64,000 nt of DNA, from contig WSYJ01000017.1 in NCBI GenBank assembly GCA_020186115.1, forward strand, positions 170,747 to 234,746, given 5' to 3'. Positions 27,226-36,533 of the stretch are shown here, piece after piece. The notes below the pieces were generated by a model. That model saw nothing but the letters and a program-made list of their open reading frames with translations, searched no databases and was not told the DNA's origin. Source of the stretch: Histomonas meleagridis (lineage: Eukaryota; Parabasalia; Tritrichomonadida; Dientamoebidae). The position numbers were made by a program, and so were the translations under genes. Positions within the stretch are counted from its first letter, which is position 1, and every line of letters starts with the position of its first letter.

Positions 27226-29325
27226 ATGGAAGTTGACCAAAATATCCTACAACAAGTAATTCAAATGTTAGAGATGACATTGGATCCAAATTCACAGGAA
27301 AAAGTTTTCGAAGCTTTTGTTTCATTTTCACAAAATCCTCAATTTATATTATATCTTTCTATTATTATTTCTAAACAAGAAATACCAGAAGTTATAAGGA
27401 CACAAGCATGCATACAAATGCGTAGATATTTACAATATTCAAATCCTGAAACACTTCAAATTATTAACAACTTTTTAGGGCCATCAATTCAATATGTTTT
27501 TAAAATCAAACCTAGCATCCTTGTGAGGCAAGCGGCTGCACTTCTTTCCACTCTTGTGTACTCTTATAATATAATTATTTTTCCTCTGATTCAAAATATT
27601 CTTTCTGAAATAATACAATATCCTGAAATTGCAGAAAACGCTTTTATTTTTATCGAAGAATTTCTTATCGAAGCTGAAGCACACAAAACTTCTTTTTCCT
27701 TGAATCCAGATTTCATTAACTCTTTTTCAAAATTTGTTTTTGCTCCTTATTCCACACTTGTTATCAAGACGGCTATGCATCTCAGCCGTATTTATTCCAA
27801 CTCATTTCGTCCAACTCTTATTCCATTACTCATTACAAATTTCAATGCGCTTTCAGAAGAAGCCACACAGTATACAATAGAAATCATTGGCAATTCCATT
27901 TTTGATGATAGGAACGATATTGATTTAATTAATTTTGTCATTTCCTGCATATCTCATCCATATGAACCTACAGCAATTTCAGCCGCCAGAATCTTTCAGA
28001 ATGATCAAATGATACCACTACAAGAAGCGTGCATCCTACAGCTTGCCCAAATGACCGGTCGAAATTTTGACTTGACACAATATAATTTGTCAACCCAATG
28101 TTTGGAAACCTTAACCGATCTCCTTAGTATACATCCTGATGAAGTTATGAGGGTTCTATATCCTCGTATTCAAACAGCTCTTCAATCTCAAGATGAACAA
28201 CAAACGAAATGTTCATTACGTTGTTTATCAATAATTCATACTAAAATCGACAAAATATCTGAACTTGTTGATTTTGTTCTTCCTTTTCTTAACAGTCCTC
28301 TTGTTTGTGATGCAGCATATTGTTTGGCTTCCATAGCTGAAACGAATCCACAATTCAAAAAAAGTGTCATTGATGTTTTGTTTATGTGCATTCAAAATGT
28401 TCAATTCCCTCAAAAAGTGAGAAGTCAAATTCAATCGTTTATTCCACCGTTATTATGCAATATCTTACTTCCACCAGATCCTTATATAAAAATATTATTA
28501 ACATTACTCATGAATACGCAAGAACCTTATGATCAAGGATTATTATTATATTTACTATCAAAATTTCTCGAAAATGTCACAACATTAGAAGATTATGATA
28601 GTGTTAATGCTTTAGTACAAGTAGCTTATCTAGCTTTAAAAAACTTTGATGTTTTTGGCTCAGCTGCTCTTCATTTATTTGGTAATATTATTGTGAAAAA
28701 TAGAAATGTTTTCCAACAAGTTTTAATTGAAGTTTCAGAAAAAGCTTTTCAATCTCTAAGTGATGTGGAGAACGTTAATTTGGTCTGTTATTCAATTCAC
28801 TTTTTCATGCAAGCGGCGGTTGCGTCGGTTCTATACAATTTACCTATCGTTGAGATTATTGGAAAAGTGTCACCATGTATAGTACAATTATTAAGAACAG
28901 AATCAAGATTATATGCATGGGATTTCTTAATATGTTTACATGACACTTATAAAGATTGCTTTTATGCATTGATGGACGTGTTTATGCGTGTTATTGTCGA
29001 AACTCCTAATGATGAGAGATTAGAAGTTATCGGAAGAATTGCAATTATTACTTCGTATTGTATCGATGATAAAGGAAAGGAAGTGATCAATGCATTTGGA
29101 AATGATATAATGAGAGTACTTCAGGAAGGATTTAAGTTTTGCGTGGAAGATTCTAACATCGAAAGGAAGCGAATTGGCTTCTGTATTGCAAAGGTTTATT
29201 TGGTTGCGCAAGCGCCAGTTCCCCAGAAAATATTTGAAGATCTGCTTCTCATATTTTCGGATTATATGTCTGAAGAAGAGAAAAAAAACTTTTCTCCAAT
29301 ACTTCACGCTTTGTACAAACAATGA
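27226..29325 (+). CDS. Importin-beta-like karyopherin (HEAT repeats)
   Basis: 699 residues from the ATG at 27226; the frame opens at 27211 with TTG. The N terminus has the IBN-type pattern of beta-karyopherins: LDPNSQEKVFEAFVSFSQNPQFILYL, then IPEVIRTQACIQMRRYL. The whole protein is then built of paired helices of about 40 residues, as in HEAT arrays. It is closest in feel to importin-4/5 (Kap123/Kap121) types, but at 700 residues it is clearly shorter than their roughly 1100. The predicted role is nuclear import or export of proteins with Ran-GTP. No frameshift is evident, and the short length may be real for this lineage. Confidence 0.72.
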   Translation: MEVDQNILQQVIQMLEMTLDPNSQEKVFEAFVSFSQNPQFILYLSIIISKQEIPEVIRTQACIQMRRYLQYSNPETLQIINNFLGPSIQYVFKIKPSILVRQAAALLSTLVYSYNIIIFPLIQNILSEIIQYPEIAENAFIFIEEFLIEAEAHKTSFSLNPDFINSFSKFVFAPYSTLVIKTAMHLSRIYSNSFRPTLIPLLITNFNALSEEATQYTIEIIGNSIFDDRNDIDLINFVISCISHPYEPTAISAARIFQNDQMIPLQEACILQLAQMTGRNFDLTQYNLSTQCLETLTDLLSIHPDEVMRVLYPRIQTALQSQDEQQTKCSLRCLSIIHTKIDKISELVDFVLPFLNSPLVCDAAYCLASIAETNPQFKKSVIDVLFMCIQNVQFPQKVRSQIQSFIPPLLCNILLPPDPYIKILLTLLMNTQEPYDQGLLLYLLSKFLENVTTLEDYDSVNALVQVAYLALKNFDVFGSAALHLFGNIIVKNRNVFQQVLIEVSEKAFQSLSDVENVNLVCYSIHFFMQAAVASVLYNLPIVEIIGKVSPCIVQLLRTESRLYAWDFLICLHDTYKDCFYALMDVFMRVIVETPNDERLEVIGRIAIITSYCIDDKGKEVINAFGNDIMRVLQEGFKFCVEDSNIERKRIGFCIAKVYLVAQAPVPQKIFEDLLLIFSDYMSEEEKKNFSPILHALYKQ

Positions 29326-29667
29326 TTATGAACAATGTTTATGTTTTGTAAGTAAATTATATAAAAAACCTAAAAAATATTGTTAAATAATTAATAAATT
29401 TAATGAGAAAAGATTCTTTAGTGTGAATGTTAATTAATAAAATGCATTATAATGTAATAAGTTATCAAAATTTAAGGTAAATCGTTTCATTAGAAATTTA
29501 TTTCTACTTTTATTGTTTAGAAAATTTAATATATAAAAAAGTTACACGTATAAAATAATTTTTTTTCTCTCAAAAACAGTTCAAATGAACAAAAATATAA
29601 CAAGAAAATAAGTTTTATTTAAATAAAAAAATTCTCTTGAAAAATTATCAAAACATTAGCTTTATTA
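29326..29667. other. Intergenic between convergent genes
   Basis: 342 AT-rich bases between the 3' ends of the karyopherin and CK2 genes; nothing else recognised. Confidence 0.5.
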
Positions 29668-30687
29668 TCAATTGGCAATCTCATCTCTTACTTCATCGAA
29701 GTATGGATGATTCATAGCTTCTTTAGCTGTTATTCTTTCCATATGATCAAACTTTAAACATTTTGATATCAAATCGATTGCATCTGGCGTAGCCAAATGT
29801 TCGTTATTTTTTGTTATAAATGACGAAAGTCTTTTGGCTCGTGTTTGTGGGATATCCATTTCTGGAGGCAGATCAATCCCATATTTATCGATATAAGACT
29901 TAAATGAATCGTATCCCAAAATTGATACGATTTTAGATACCATATCAAGATCATTATTTCCATTAAAAAATGGCATTTTTTTAAATATGATCCCGGCCAT
30001 AGTAACACCGAACCCCCAAATGTCAATAGAATAATCGTAATATTGATAATCTACAAGAAGTTCAATGGACTTAAAATGACGAGATGCAACATGAATGTTA
30101 TATTTAGTACCAGGATGATAAAATTCTGATAGCCCCCAGTCAATTAACCTGAGTTTTTTGGAAGATCTATCATACATAACATTTTGAGGTTTGATGTCTC
30201 GATGCATAATTCCATGAGAATGAGCATGTTGAAGAGCTTTGAGTAAGTTAAAAAGATAAAACTTGGCCTCATGAGGTGTAATTGTTTGCATTAATTCTGT
30301 GATACTAGGTGAATTAATATACTCAAAAACAAATGTTAATTGGCCTGTGACTGGATCTTGAACAATGTCTTCGAGTTGAACTATGTTTGGACCACTTTTC
30401 ATATTCAGTAAAATTTTTGCTTCTCGATTATATTTCAGTGTTCGAACAGGTTTCATTACTTTCAATACCACTTTTTTATTTCCTCTATATCCAATAAACA
30501 CATCACTGTATTTCCCTGTAGCAATCCAATCTGCAATTTCATATTGATCAGGAGGATTAATTGGAAGTTCCCAATTTTCGGAGTCGTACCAACTTGGTCC
30601 AAGTTCTTGATTTACATTGCAATAAACTTTACTCTTTGTTTCTATTTTATATTTTGGTGCAATAACTTGTACCGCTCTCCCCCTCAT
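29668..30687 (-). CDS. CK2A: Casein kinase 2 catalytic subunit alpha
   Basis: 339 residues with the CK2 alpha layout. The glycine-loop variant ATGKYSDVF is present, with catalytic Lys 76 in VVLKV, HRDIKPQN at 162-169 and the diagnostic DWG (183-185) in LRLIDWGLSEFYHPG. ASRHFKSIELLVDY is the activation-segment end, where GPE is replaced by SIE, a change from the usual family sequence. The N terminus (KYCNVN-like, SWYDSENWELPI) matches the region that locks CK2 in its active state. CK2 phosphorylates acidic Ser/Thr sites and is constitutively active. ATG at 30687 gives the normal length. Confidence 0.93.
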   Translation of the reverse strand: MRGRAVQVIAPKYKIETKSKVYCNVNQELGPSWYDSENWELPINPPDQYEIADWIATGKYSDVFIGYRGNKKVVLKVMKPVRTLKYNREAKILLNMKSGPNIVQLEDIVQDPVTGQLTFVFEYINSPSITELMQTITPHEAKFYLFNLLKALQHAHSHGIMHRDIKPQNVMYDRSSKKLRLIDWGLSEFYHPGTKYNIHVASRHFKSIELLVDYQYYDYSIDIWGFGVTMAGIIFKKMPFFNGNNDLDMVSKIVSILGYDSFKSYIDKYGIDLPPEMDIPQTRAKRLSSFITKNNEHLATPDAIDLISKCLKFDHMERITAKEAMNHPYFDEVRDEIAN

Positions 30688-33031
30688 TAAAAACGTTAAA
30701 GCAGTTAATTGTCGTCAGTTTATTAAATCCAGATATCATGTTTTCATAAAAACAAACATTTTTTGGTGCTGTAAAATTTAATCATAGATAAAAAACAAAC
30801 TAAACTTTTATTATCAACATGCTTTGAATGTTTTCGCGAAAAATCAATAAACGATAAATTTCAGACAACTGAATTAGTAATCGCTTGAGATAACAATGTC
30901 CACTTTTCACGTGAGATCTAAGGAATATCAAATGGAAGAATGAATAATGCTGATGTATCCTGGGAATACGCCATTTGATTTTGCCTGAGCTTGTGTTAAC
31001 ACAATTTATTGTACGCAACAAGTGATTCTATATCGTTTTTCATTGGTTAGATTTGATTTACAAATTCGAGTAAAATGTTTACTTGGATCAGCCATAGTTT
31101 GAACACCATTTTTGCCATACATAGGAATTAAAAATTTTGATCTGAATTTTCCAAAAGTATCTAATTTTGTGGCATCAGGAACTGCACAAAATGCGAATAT
31201 TTGCATTGGATCTTGAACTCCGTCTGTACCCAGTGGTTTTTTAGCAGCTGCTTGTGATGCAAAATGAGATGAATTATCACGCACATTTCTGGTAGCTGAA
31301 AGAATTCTTTCATATGCTTATGTACCCTCTTAGAATAAAATGAACCAGGTGTGCGTATCAAAAAAGACTATCTTTATCTCCTATTCGACAATCATTTTGA
31401 AAATTTTAAATGTCATTTCAATTTCTCTCTGTGCTTTTTGAAAACATTGCCGTGCTTGAGCTTCTATAACACTAAGGTCAATCATCATTTTTGATGGATC
31501 AACACCTTTTGCTTTTCCGAATCCAAACACATAATTTTTGCATCATTTTTATTGAAATTGAATTGAAAAATCCGTTAATTACAGTTTTTACAAATAACAG
31601 AAAGAAAAAAATGAACTTTACTTATCAACGGGAATATGAAACTGTTTGTTTGCTACCAAACGTATGGTGAAGAACAATAGTGTTTGTTTTCAGTGATTCT
31701 ATTTTATGAATTTAATTTAATCATTTTCGATTTGGAAAAATTCGTATTCATCAAATCCTCCACTAATTTTCTTTACTTTTATAAGTCACATCCCAGCGCA
31801 TTGTGGTTTATTCCTTAAAAATTGAAATTAACTTCATTTGTAAATGATCAATCAAAATTTGTTCTACAGAGATTTTATGACATTGAACCAAAGTTAAAGT
31901 GAACAAAGAGAGTTTTGGTTATGAAAGATATAAGAGAATAAAACAAATGTTAATATTTTGTTCAAATGAAGAAATTCATGAATTTTTTTTCTGAGATTCA
32001 CCTTAAGTAAGCAAATTCATTGCTGAAAGCATTTGTAATTCTGAAAATAATATTCATATTATTCATTTGTAGATAGAAATGTAAATTAACATTTTTCCAA
32101 CTGTTTCTTAAAATGCAATAAATATTTTTGATAAATTTGATTTTAAACAAAACTATTAATATAGTAAAATGTTTTATAAATTTTTGAGTATATGCCAATA
32201 ATTTTAATTTGATTATTGCTTAGATTGTTTCTAATATATGGCTTTTGATATCTTTGTATTTATTTTCTCAAAAATAAAATGTTGTCAAAAACATAATTTA
32301 TTTTTCAAATTAATCATCTAGAAATATTGGTCATTGCATTAAATTTGGTGTTTTTATTTATAATATCTTAAATAAATATATTGAATGAATAAATATATTT
32401 TTTGAAATTATTTGATCATTTTCAAGATATAATCGAGATAAAATTTGTCTTCTGTATTTGGGCCCAGAGATTTAAGCCTTCAAAGCTGTTTAAATAACGA
32501 GGGCATTGCGTAAGATGATAACTTAAAAATTGAATACATACCCAACAGAGATTTCCGTGATAAAATAGTTTTTCAGTATATTATTTGGTCATGGTATTGA
32601 AAAATTACTCTGAATGTTGAATGATGTTGGTTAGCTAATTGAAATTTTTGGTTCTGTACAAAAAAAAGCTACTAAAATTTCCATATATATAATGGAAATA
32701 ATAAATTGATTAGAAGAATACATTAATAAGAAGTAAGGTGCATTCTATTTTCTTCTTGATGATCAATCGTATATACTATAAAAATGTATAATTCTAGTTT
32801 GATGTATTCAACATTTCACTCAAAAAGAAACGTTTCACATCATTTTTGTGAAAACAACGTATTTCCGGAAAATTTCATTCAAATTTTTACCAGTTCGATT
32901 GAAATAATTCTGGGAAGATGACGGTAAAAATTCTTGGCATTGAATTTTGTGGATATACATAGAAAAGAAAACAAAATTTTTTCAAACAATTGAAGTTTGC
33001 GCAAACTTAAAACATAAAATAAAAACATATT
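30688..33031. other. Gene-poor interval of 2.3 kb
   Basis: No intact gene. It contains one decayed coding-like patch (31010-31560, listed separately) and otherwise AT-rich sequence. The Ubl gene ends at the right edge. Confidence 0.5.
31010..31560 (-). pseudogene. Decayed coding relic, family unknown
   Basis: On the minus strand two protein-like segments appear in different frames. One is VFGFGKAKGVDPSKMMIDLS...FQKAQREIEM. The other is AYERILSATRNVRDNSSHF running into DGVQDPMQIFAFCAVPDATKLDTFGKFRS and ending in a stop near 31008. No ATG opens the second part, which begins only with GTG, and stops separate the two. The first segment recalls the start of small ESCRT-III-type proteins, but this is weak. 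It is most likely a pseudogene. Confidence 0.3.
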
Positions 33032-33601
33032 TTATTCATAAGGCAAAACCCTTTCCCGCTCATTCCTTGGTTCAGTTTTATTATGATTTTCATTCTGAAC
33101 ATTATTTCTTGAATCAATTGGTATATTCTCATATTCATTATTTTGCCATATTATTGGAAGTGGCTCAGATGAGATATCACTTGATGTCGTTAAATTATTC
33201 TTTTCCAACATCAAAAATTGACATGTATCAGAATCAGAATATGATTTTGATTCTGATTTACCGAATTCTTTTCTTGAACACTTTATATTTTTCTTCATAT
33301 CTAACACGCGAGCCATTTCTCTTGCAATAGATTGATCTTCTTTTTGAAATATTCCATTAAATCGATCAGTTTGATTTACAATTTTGCATTCAATCACATC
33401 CCCTTTTTTAATTCCTTGACTTTCTAGTGTTTCCGAAGGATTAAGAATGCATCCATTAAAAAATAAATATATTTTCTCATGCTGAAAACATGAAAACTGT
33501 AATAAGCTTGAAAGCTCTGCAGCTGTGGATTTCTTGTGAGTTACTACTGTCAGAATTAGGTCAGGAAGCCATTGAATTTTGACCTTCAGTTCATCGCCCA
33601 T
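33032..33601 (-). CDS. Ubiquitin-like domain protein
   Basis: 189 residues from the first ATG at 33601; the frame opens at 33640 with TTG. Residues about 3-78 form a ubiquitin-like fold: KVKIQWLPDLILTVVTHKKSTAAELSSLL, then KIYLFFNGCILNPSETLESQGIKKGDVIECKIV. The last segment matches the ubiquitin strand order L-x-F-x-G-x-x-L-x-x-x-x-T-L-x-x-x-x-I-x-x-x-D. There is no C-terminal diGly, so it is a domain and not a modifier. The remaining 110 residues are polar, acidic and Asn-rich without recognisable domains. It may link to proteasome or ubiquitin pathways. Confidence 0.7.
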   Translation of the reverse strand: MGDELKVKIQWLPDLILTVVTHKKSTAAELSSLLQFSCFQHEKIYLFFNGCILNPSETLESQGIKKGDVIECKIVNQTDRFNGIFQKEDQSIAREMARVLDMKKNIKCSRKEFGKSESKSYSDSDTCQFLMLEKNNLTTSSDISSEPLPIIWQNNEYENIPIDSRNNVQNENHNKTEPRNERERVLPYE

Positions 33602-34018
33602 AAGGCTTTCTGGAAAAGGATTTTTTTCTGGAAAGTACAATCAAAAAGTGCTTTTGTTTTCAATAAACAATTGAGTTTTTGTGTGTTAACATCAGGGCAC
33701 CGATCATAGCCGCAAAAAAGTTTTGGTCGACCAAATTCAGCATTCATTTTGTACCAAAGTCTGATTATTTTGGATAGACAAAACAAAATGTAATAGAAAT
33801 TTGAAATGGAAGCCATGAAAAATTATTGTACCTTTTCATTCCATTTGTGATTTTTGTTTGTAATTTATAAAAAGTAACCAATATAAGAAAATAATAACAT
33901 GAAAAATTGAAAATATGTCAAGCATAAAAATCGAATTAGATTAAGCTTAAAAAAATCTAAGAAAAAATTGGTTAATGAAATGATATTTGTTGCACGTTAA
34001 GATAAGATTTTTAAACGG
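33602..34018. other. Intergenic, nothing recognised
   Basis: About 417 bases between two minus-strand genes. An overlapping 76-codon frame (33586-33816) is out of frame with the Ubl protein and shows no similarity. Confidence 0.45.
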
Positions 34019-34933
34019 TCATTTTTTGAATAGTTTACTGAACCATTGAAGAAAACCTGATGGAGGTGCCTTAACGAAATTACTTGGTGGCTCATCACTA
34101 TACTGTGCCATGTACATCAACGACTGCTTATCCAACAGTCCACCACAATCAAATTTTTGTTCCTCAAGAATTAAATCAATATATGTTGGAGGGAGCCAAT
34201 ACTGATAATTGAAATCTAGAATTGAGCAGTTGACGTAAAGTGTTGCACCGCTTCTATATGAACCATGTCCTTCATGGACATGACCAAAGATATGCAAAGG
34301 CGTTTTGACTTCATACAGTTTCATTGCAAGATATGGATCTCCATATGAAAAAAAGTCCAGACCATAATCAAATATTCCTGCTGGAGGAGAATGGGTTACC
34401 ACGACATCGTGTTCAGGAGTTATTTTATTCCATTCTTCTCCTTTGGCTTCTTTATATGTACCAAATGCCCAACCTCTGATAATAGGTGAACGAGGTGAAC
34501 AGAAAAACTTGATTCCAAGAATTTCTACAGTTTCATCTTCTGCATAAATAATTGATTTTTCTTGTTTTATTATATCTTTACTTAGTTCTGGTGGTGTTTC
34601 ATAACCAAATTGTTTAAATATTTCCGAAAGTTCCTCGCGAAGACTTTCATCGAATGAAACTTCATGATTTCCAGCAACTGCTAGAAAATATTGAGCTGGT
34701 AGTGATTTAAACCAATTGCAAAAAGAGGTTACATCTTCAGGCTTCCCAACGTTGGTAAAGTCTCCAGCATGAATAGCAATGTCAACAGGAAATATTGTTG
34801 ATTGAGGAATTTTTTCATGAAGCCTGTGAGTATCAGACATACACATAATACGTATAGCTCCTTCTGGTTTAGGTTTTGATGGGTCGTCTACAATATGTGG
34901 GGTCCAGCGAAGAACGTCTTCTTGACTTTTCAA
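34019..34933 (-). CDS. Calcineurin-like metallophosphoesterase (MPPED-like)
   Basis: Metal-binding motifs appear in order: DTH in MCMSDTHRLHEK, GDFTN, GNHE, THSPP and GHVHEGHG, typical of class III cyclic-nucleotide-type phosphoesterases related to MPPED1/2. The open frame covers 304 codons from 34933, but the first ATG is at codon 30 (34846), immediately before the DTH motif. The upstream WTPHIVDDPSKPKPEGAIRI looks like real family sequence, since a W..P...DDP segment usually precedes it. No ATG occurs between codon 1 and an upstream stop. The true start may therefore have been lost or lie on another exon. The right breakpoint of the inverted duplication lies only about 110 bases upstream. 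Confidence 0.82.
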   Translation of the reverse strand: MKSQEDVLRWTPHIVDDPSKPKPEGAIRIMCMSDTHRLHEKIPQSTIFPVDIAIHAGDFTNVGKPEDVTSFCNWFKSLPAQYFLAVAGNHEVSFDESLREELSEIFKQFGYETPPELSKDIIKQEKSIIYAEDETVEILGIKFFCSPRSPIIRGWAFGTYKEAKGEEWNKITPEHDVVVTHSPPAGIFDYGLDFFSYGDPYLAMKLYEVKTPLHIFGHVHEGHGSYRSGATLYVNCSILDFNYQYWLPPTYIDLILEEQKFDCGGLLDKQSLMYMAQYSDEPPSNFVKAPPSGFLQWFSKLFKK

Positions 34934-35030
34934 TTTTCGATTTGCGCTATAAGACGTTTATTTGTAAGGAAAGAAATTCTTAAATGGAAAACAGGAAATA
35001 AGTGATGAAAATGTATCGTATTTTAAAAGA

Positions 35031-36314
35031 ATGATAAAAACAAATGGGAGTATAATAGGTACGGCAGTGAGTTTTGGAAATATGTATCTTATGGAACATT
35101 TTTTAATGAATCATGAAATGCCAAATAATATTTTAGTTTATGCGATAGTTCCAGATAATATTGACATTGTGAAATATATTTTAGATAAAAAAGATATTGA
35201 TATTAATGCCACGAATATTTAAATTAATTTTTTCATGTTTAAATATTTTCATTAATATTTTTATTGAATAATTGGTATTTATTTTAAATATTTTTGACAG
35301 CATTAATGAAAGCATGTCAAAATGGTTCTTATGATATTGTTAAATTATTACTTAAACATAAAAATATTAATGTTAATGCACAAAATATTAATTTATTATA
35401 TGTAAAAATATTATTGAATCATTTTCTATTTCAATTTTCTAATTGGAATTTATTTATAATATTTAAAACGTCATTAATTTATGCATGTTCTTATGGACAT
35501 TTAAAAATTATTAAATTACTTCAACAAAAACAAGAAGTTGATTTTAATATTCGAAGTATTTTTTAACATCGAATCGAATTAATTTAAAAATTTTTTATGT
35601 TTAAATATAATAAAAGGGAATTCAATGAATTATTTAAAACAGCATTTATGTATGCATGTAGATATGGAAATATAGAAGTTGTTAAATATTTTTCTTGAAA
35701 TAGGGATCAATTATAATAAAAAAAGATATTTATTTAATATATTTTATATTTAATTTTATAATAATATGTTTAAATATTAAATTTAAAATTTAATTTATAT
35801 TCTTTTATCACCATTAATGATTGCTTGTCGATATAATCATCTTGAAATCATTAAATTACTTCTAGAACAAAAAGATATTAAAGTTAATTCATCAGATATA
35901 TTTTTAAAATGATTTAGAATTTATATTTAATTATTGATGATTCTATTTATTAATTGGAATTTTAAATTATCATTTCTAACATCATTAATGTGTGCAAGTT
36001 TTTATGGTCATATTGAAGTTGTTAAATTACTTTTAGAACAAAAAGGAATTAATGTTAATGCGAAATCAATTTTATTTTTTTTTCATGATGTTTAATTTTT
36101 TATTTTGATGTTTTTTCTAAATAATTGGGATTTATAACAAAATTTTTTAACATCAATAGATTATGCACGAAATAATGGACATACAGATATTGTAAATTTA
36201 CTTGAAGAATATCAATATCATCATGATAACAGTTACACATGGTTTCTTTATTTTTCATTCTACACTTTTAACAATAAATTAACAATAAAGACAATTAATA
36301 AAAGCGATATATAA
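35031..36314 (+). pseudogene. Inverted copy of ankyrin-repeat gene 3' part
   Basis: It carries the last two ankyrin-like units of the DUF3447 gene (from GSIIGTAV.FGNMYLMEHFL) and the whole six-unit, spacer-split array, ending at a stop at 36312-36314. It lacks the DUF3447 N-terminal part. Compared with 22720-24000 it has at least two single-base insertions: an extra T near 35693, which breaks VVKYFLEIG after VVKYF, and an extra A near 35720. The break inside an ankyrin unit indicates loss of constraint in this copy, while the left copy stays open there. Confidence 0.8.
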
Positions 36315-36525
36315 AACAAATAATTTAAAAAAAAAAAAAAAAAATAAAATATAAATAAAATAAAATGAAAAGATAAAATTTCAATAAGATATCTTATATA
36401 ATAGTATACATTATTTATTTTTCCATAAAAGCAAGAATGACTAACCTTCGTAGCTCAACGGTTAGAGCATAGGACTTTTAATCCTGGGGTTGCGGGTTCG
36501 AATCCCGTCGAAGGTGAATTTTTTT
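35040..36525. repeat. Inverted duplication, right arm
   Basis: Near-exact reverse complement of 22511-24000. Similarity starts abruptly at about 35045 (before it, codons differ from the left copy) and ends in the T-run behind tRNA-Lys at about 36525. Beyond it the two loci share nothing: the left continues in intergenic DNA, the right in a retroelement. Confidence 0.9.
36444..36515 (+). tRNA. tRNA-Lys(TTT), second copy
   Basis: Identical in all 72 bases to the reverse complement of 22519-22590, with the same cloverleaf and anticodon loop CTTTTAA. It is followed by GAATTTTTTTG, a plausible Pol III terminator, and 18 bases later by the first ATG of the retroelement-like ORF. Confidence 0.95.
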
Positions 36526-36533
36526 GTTTTTTG

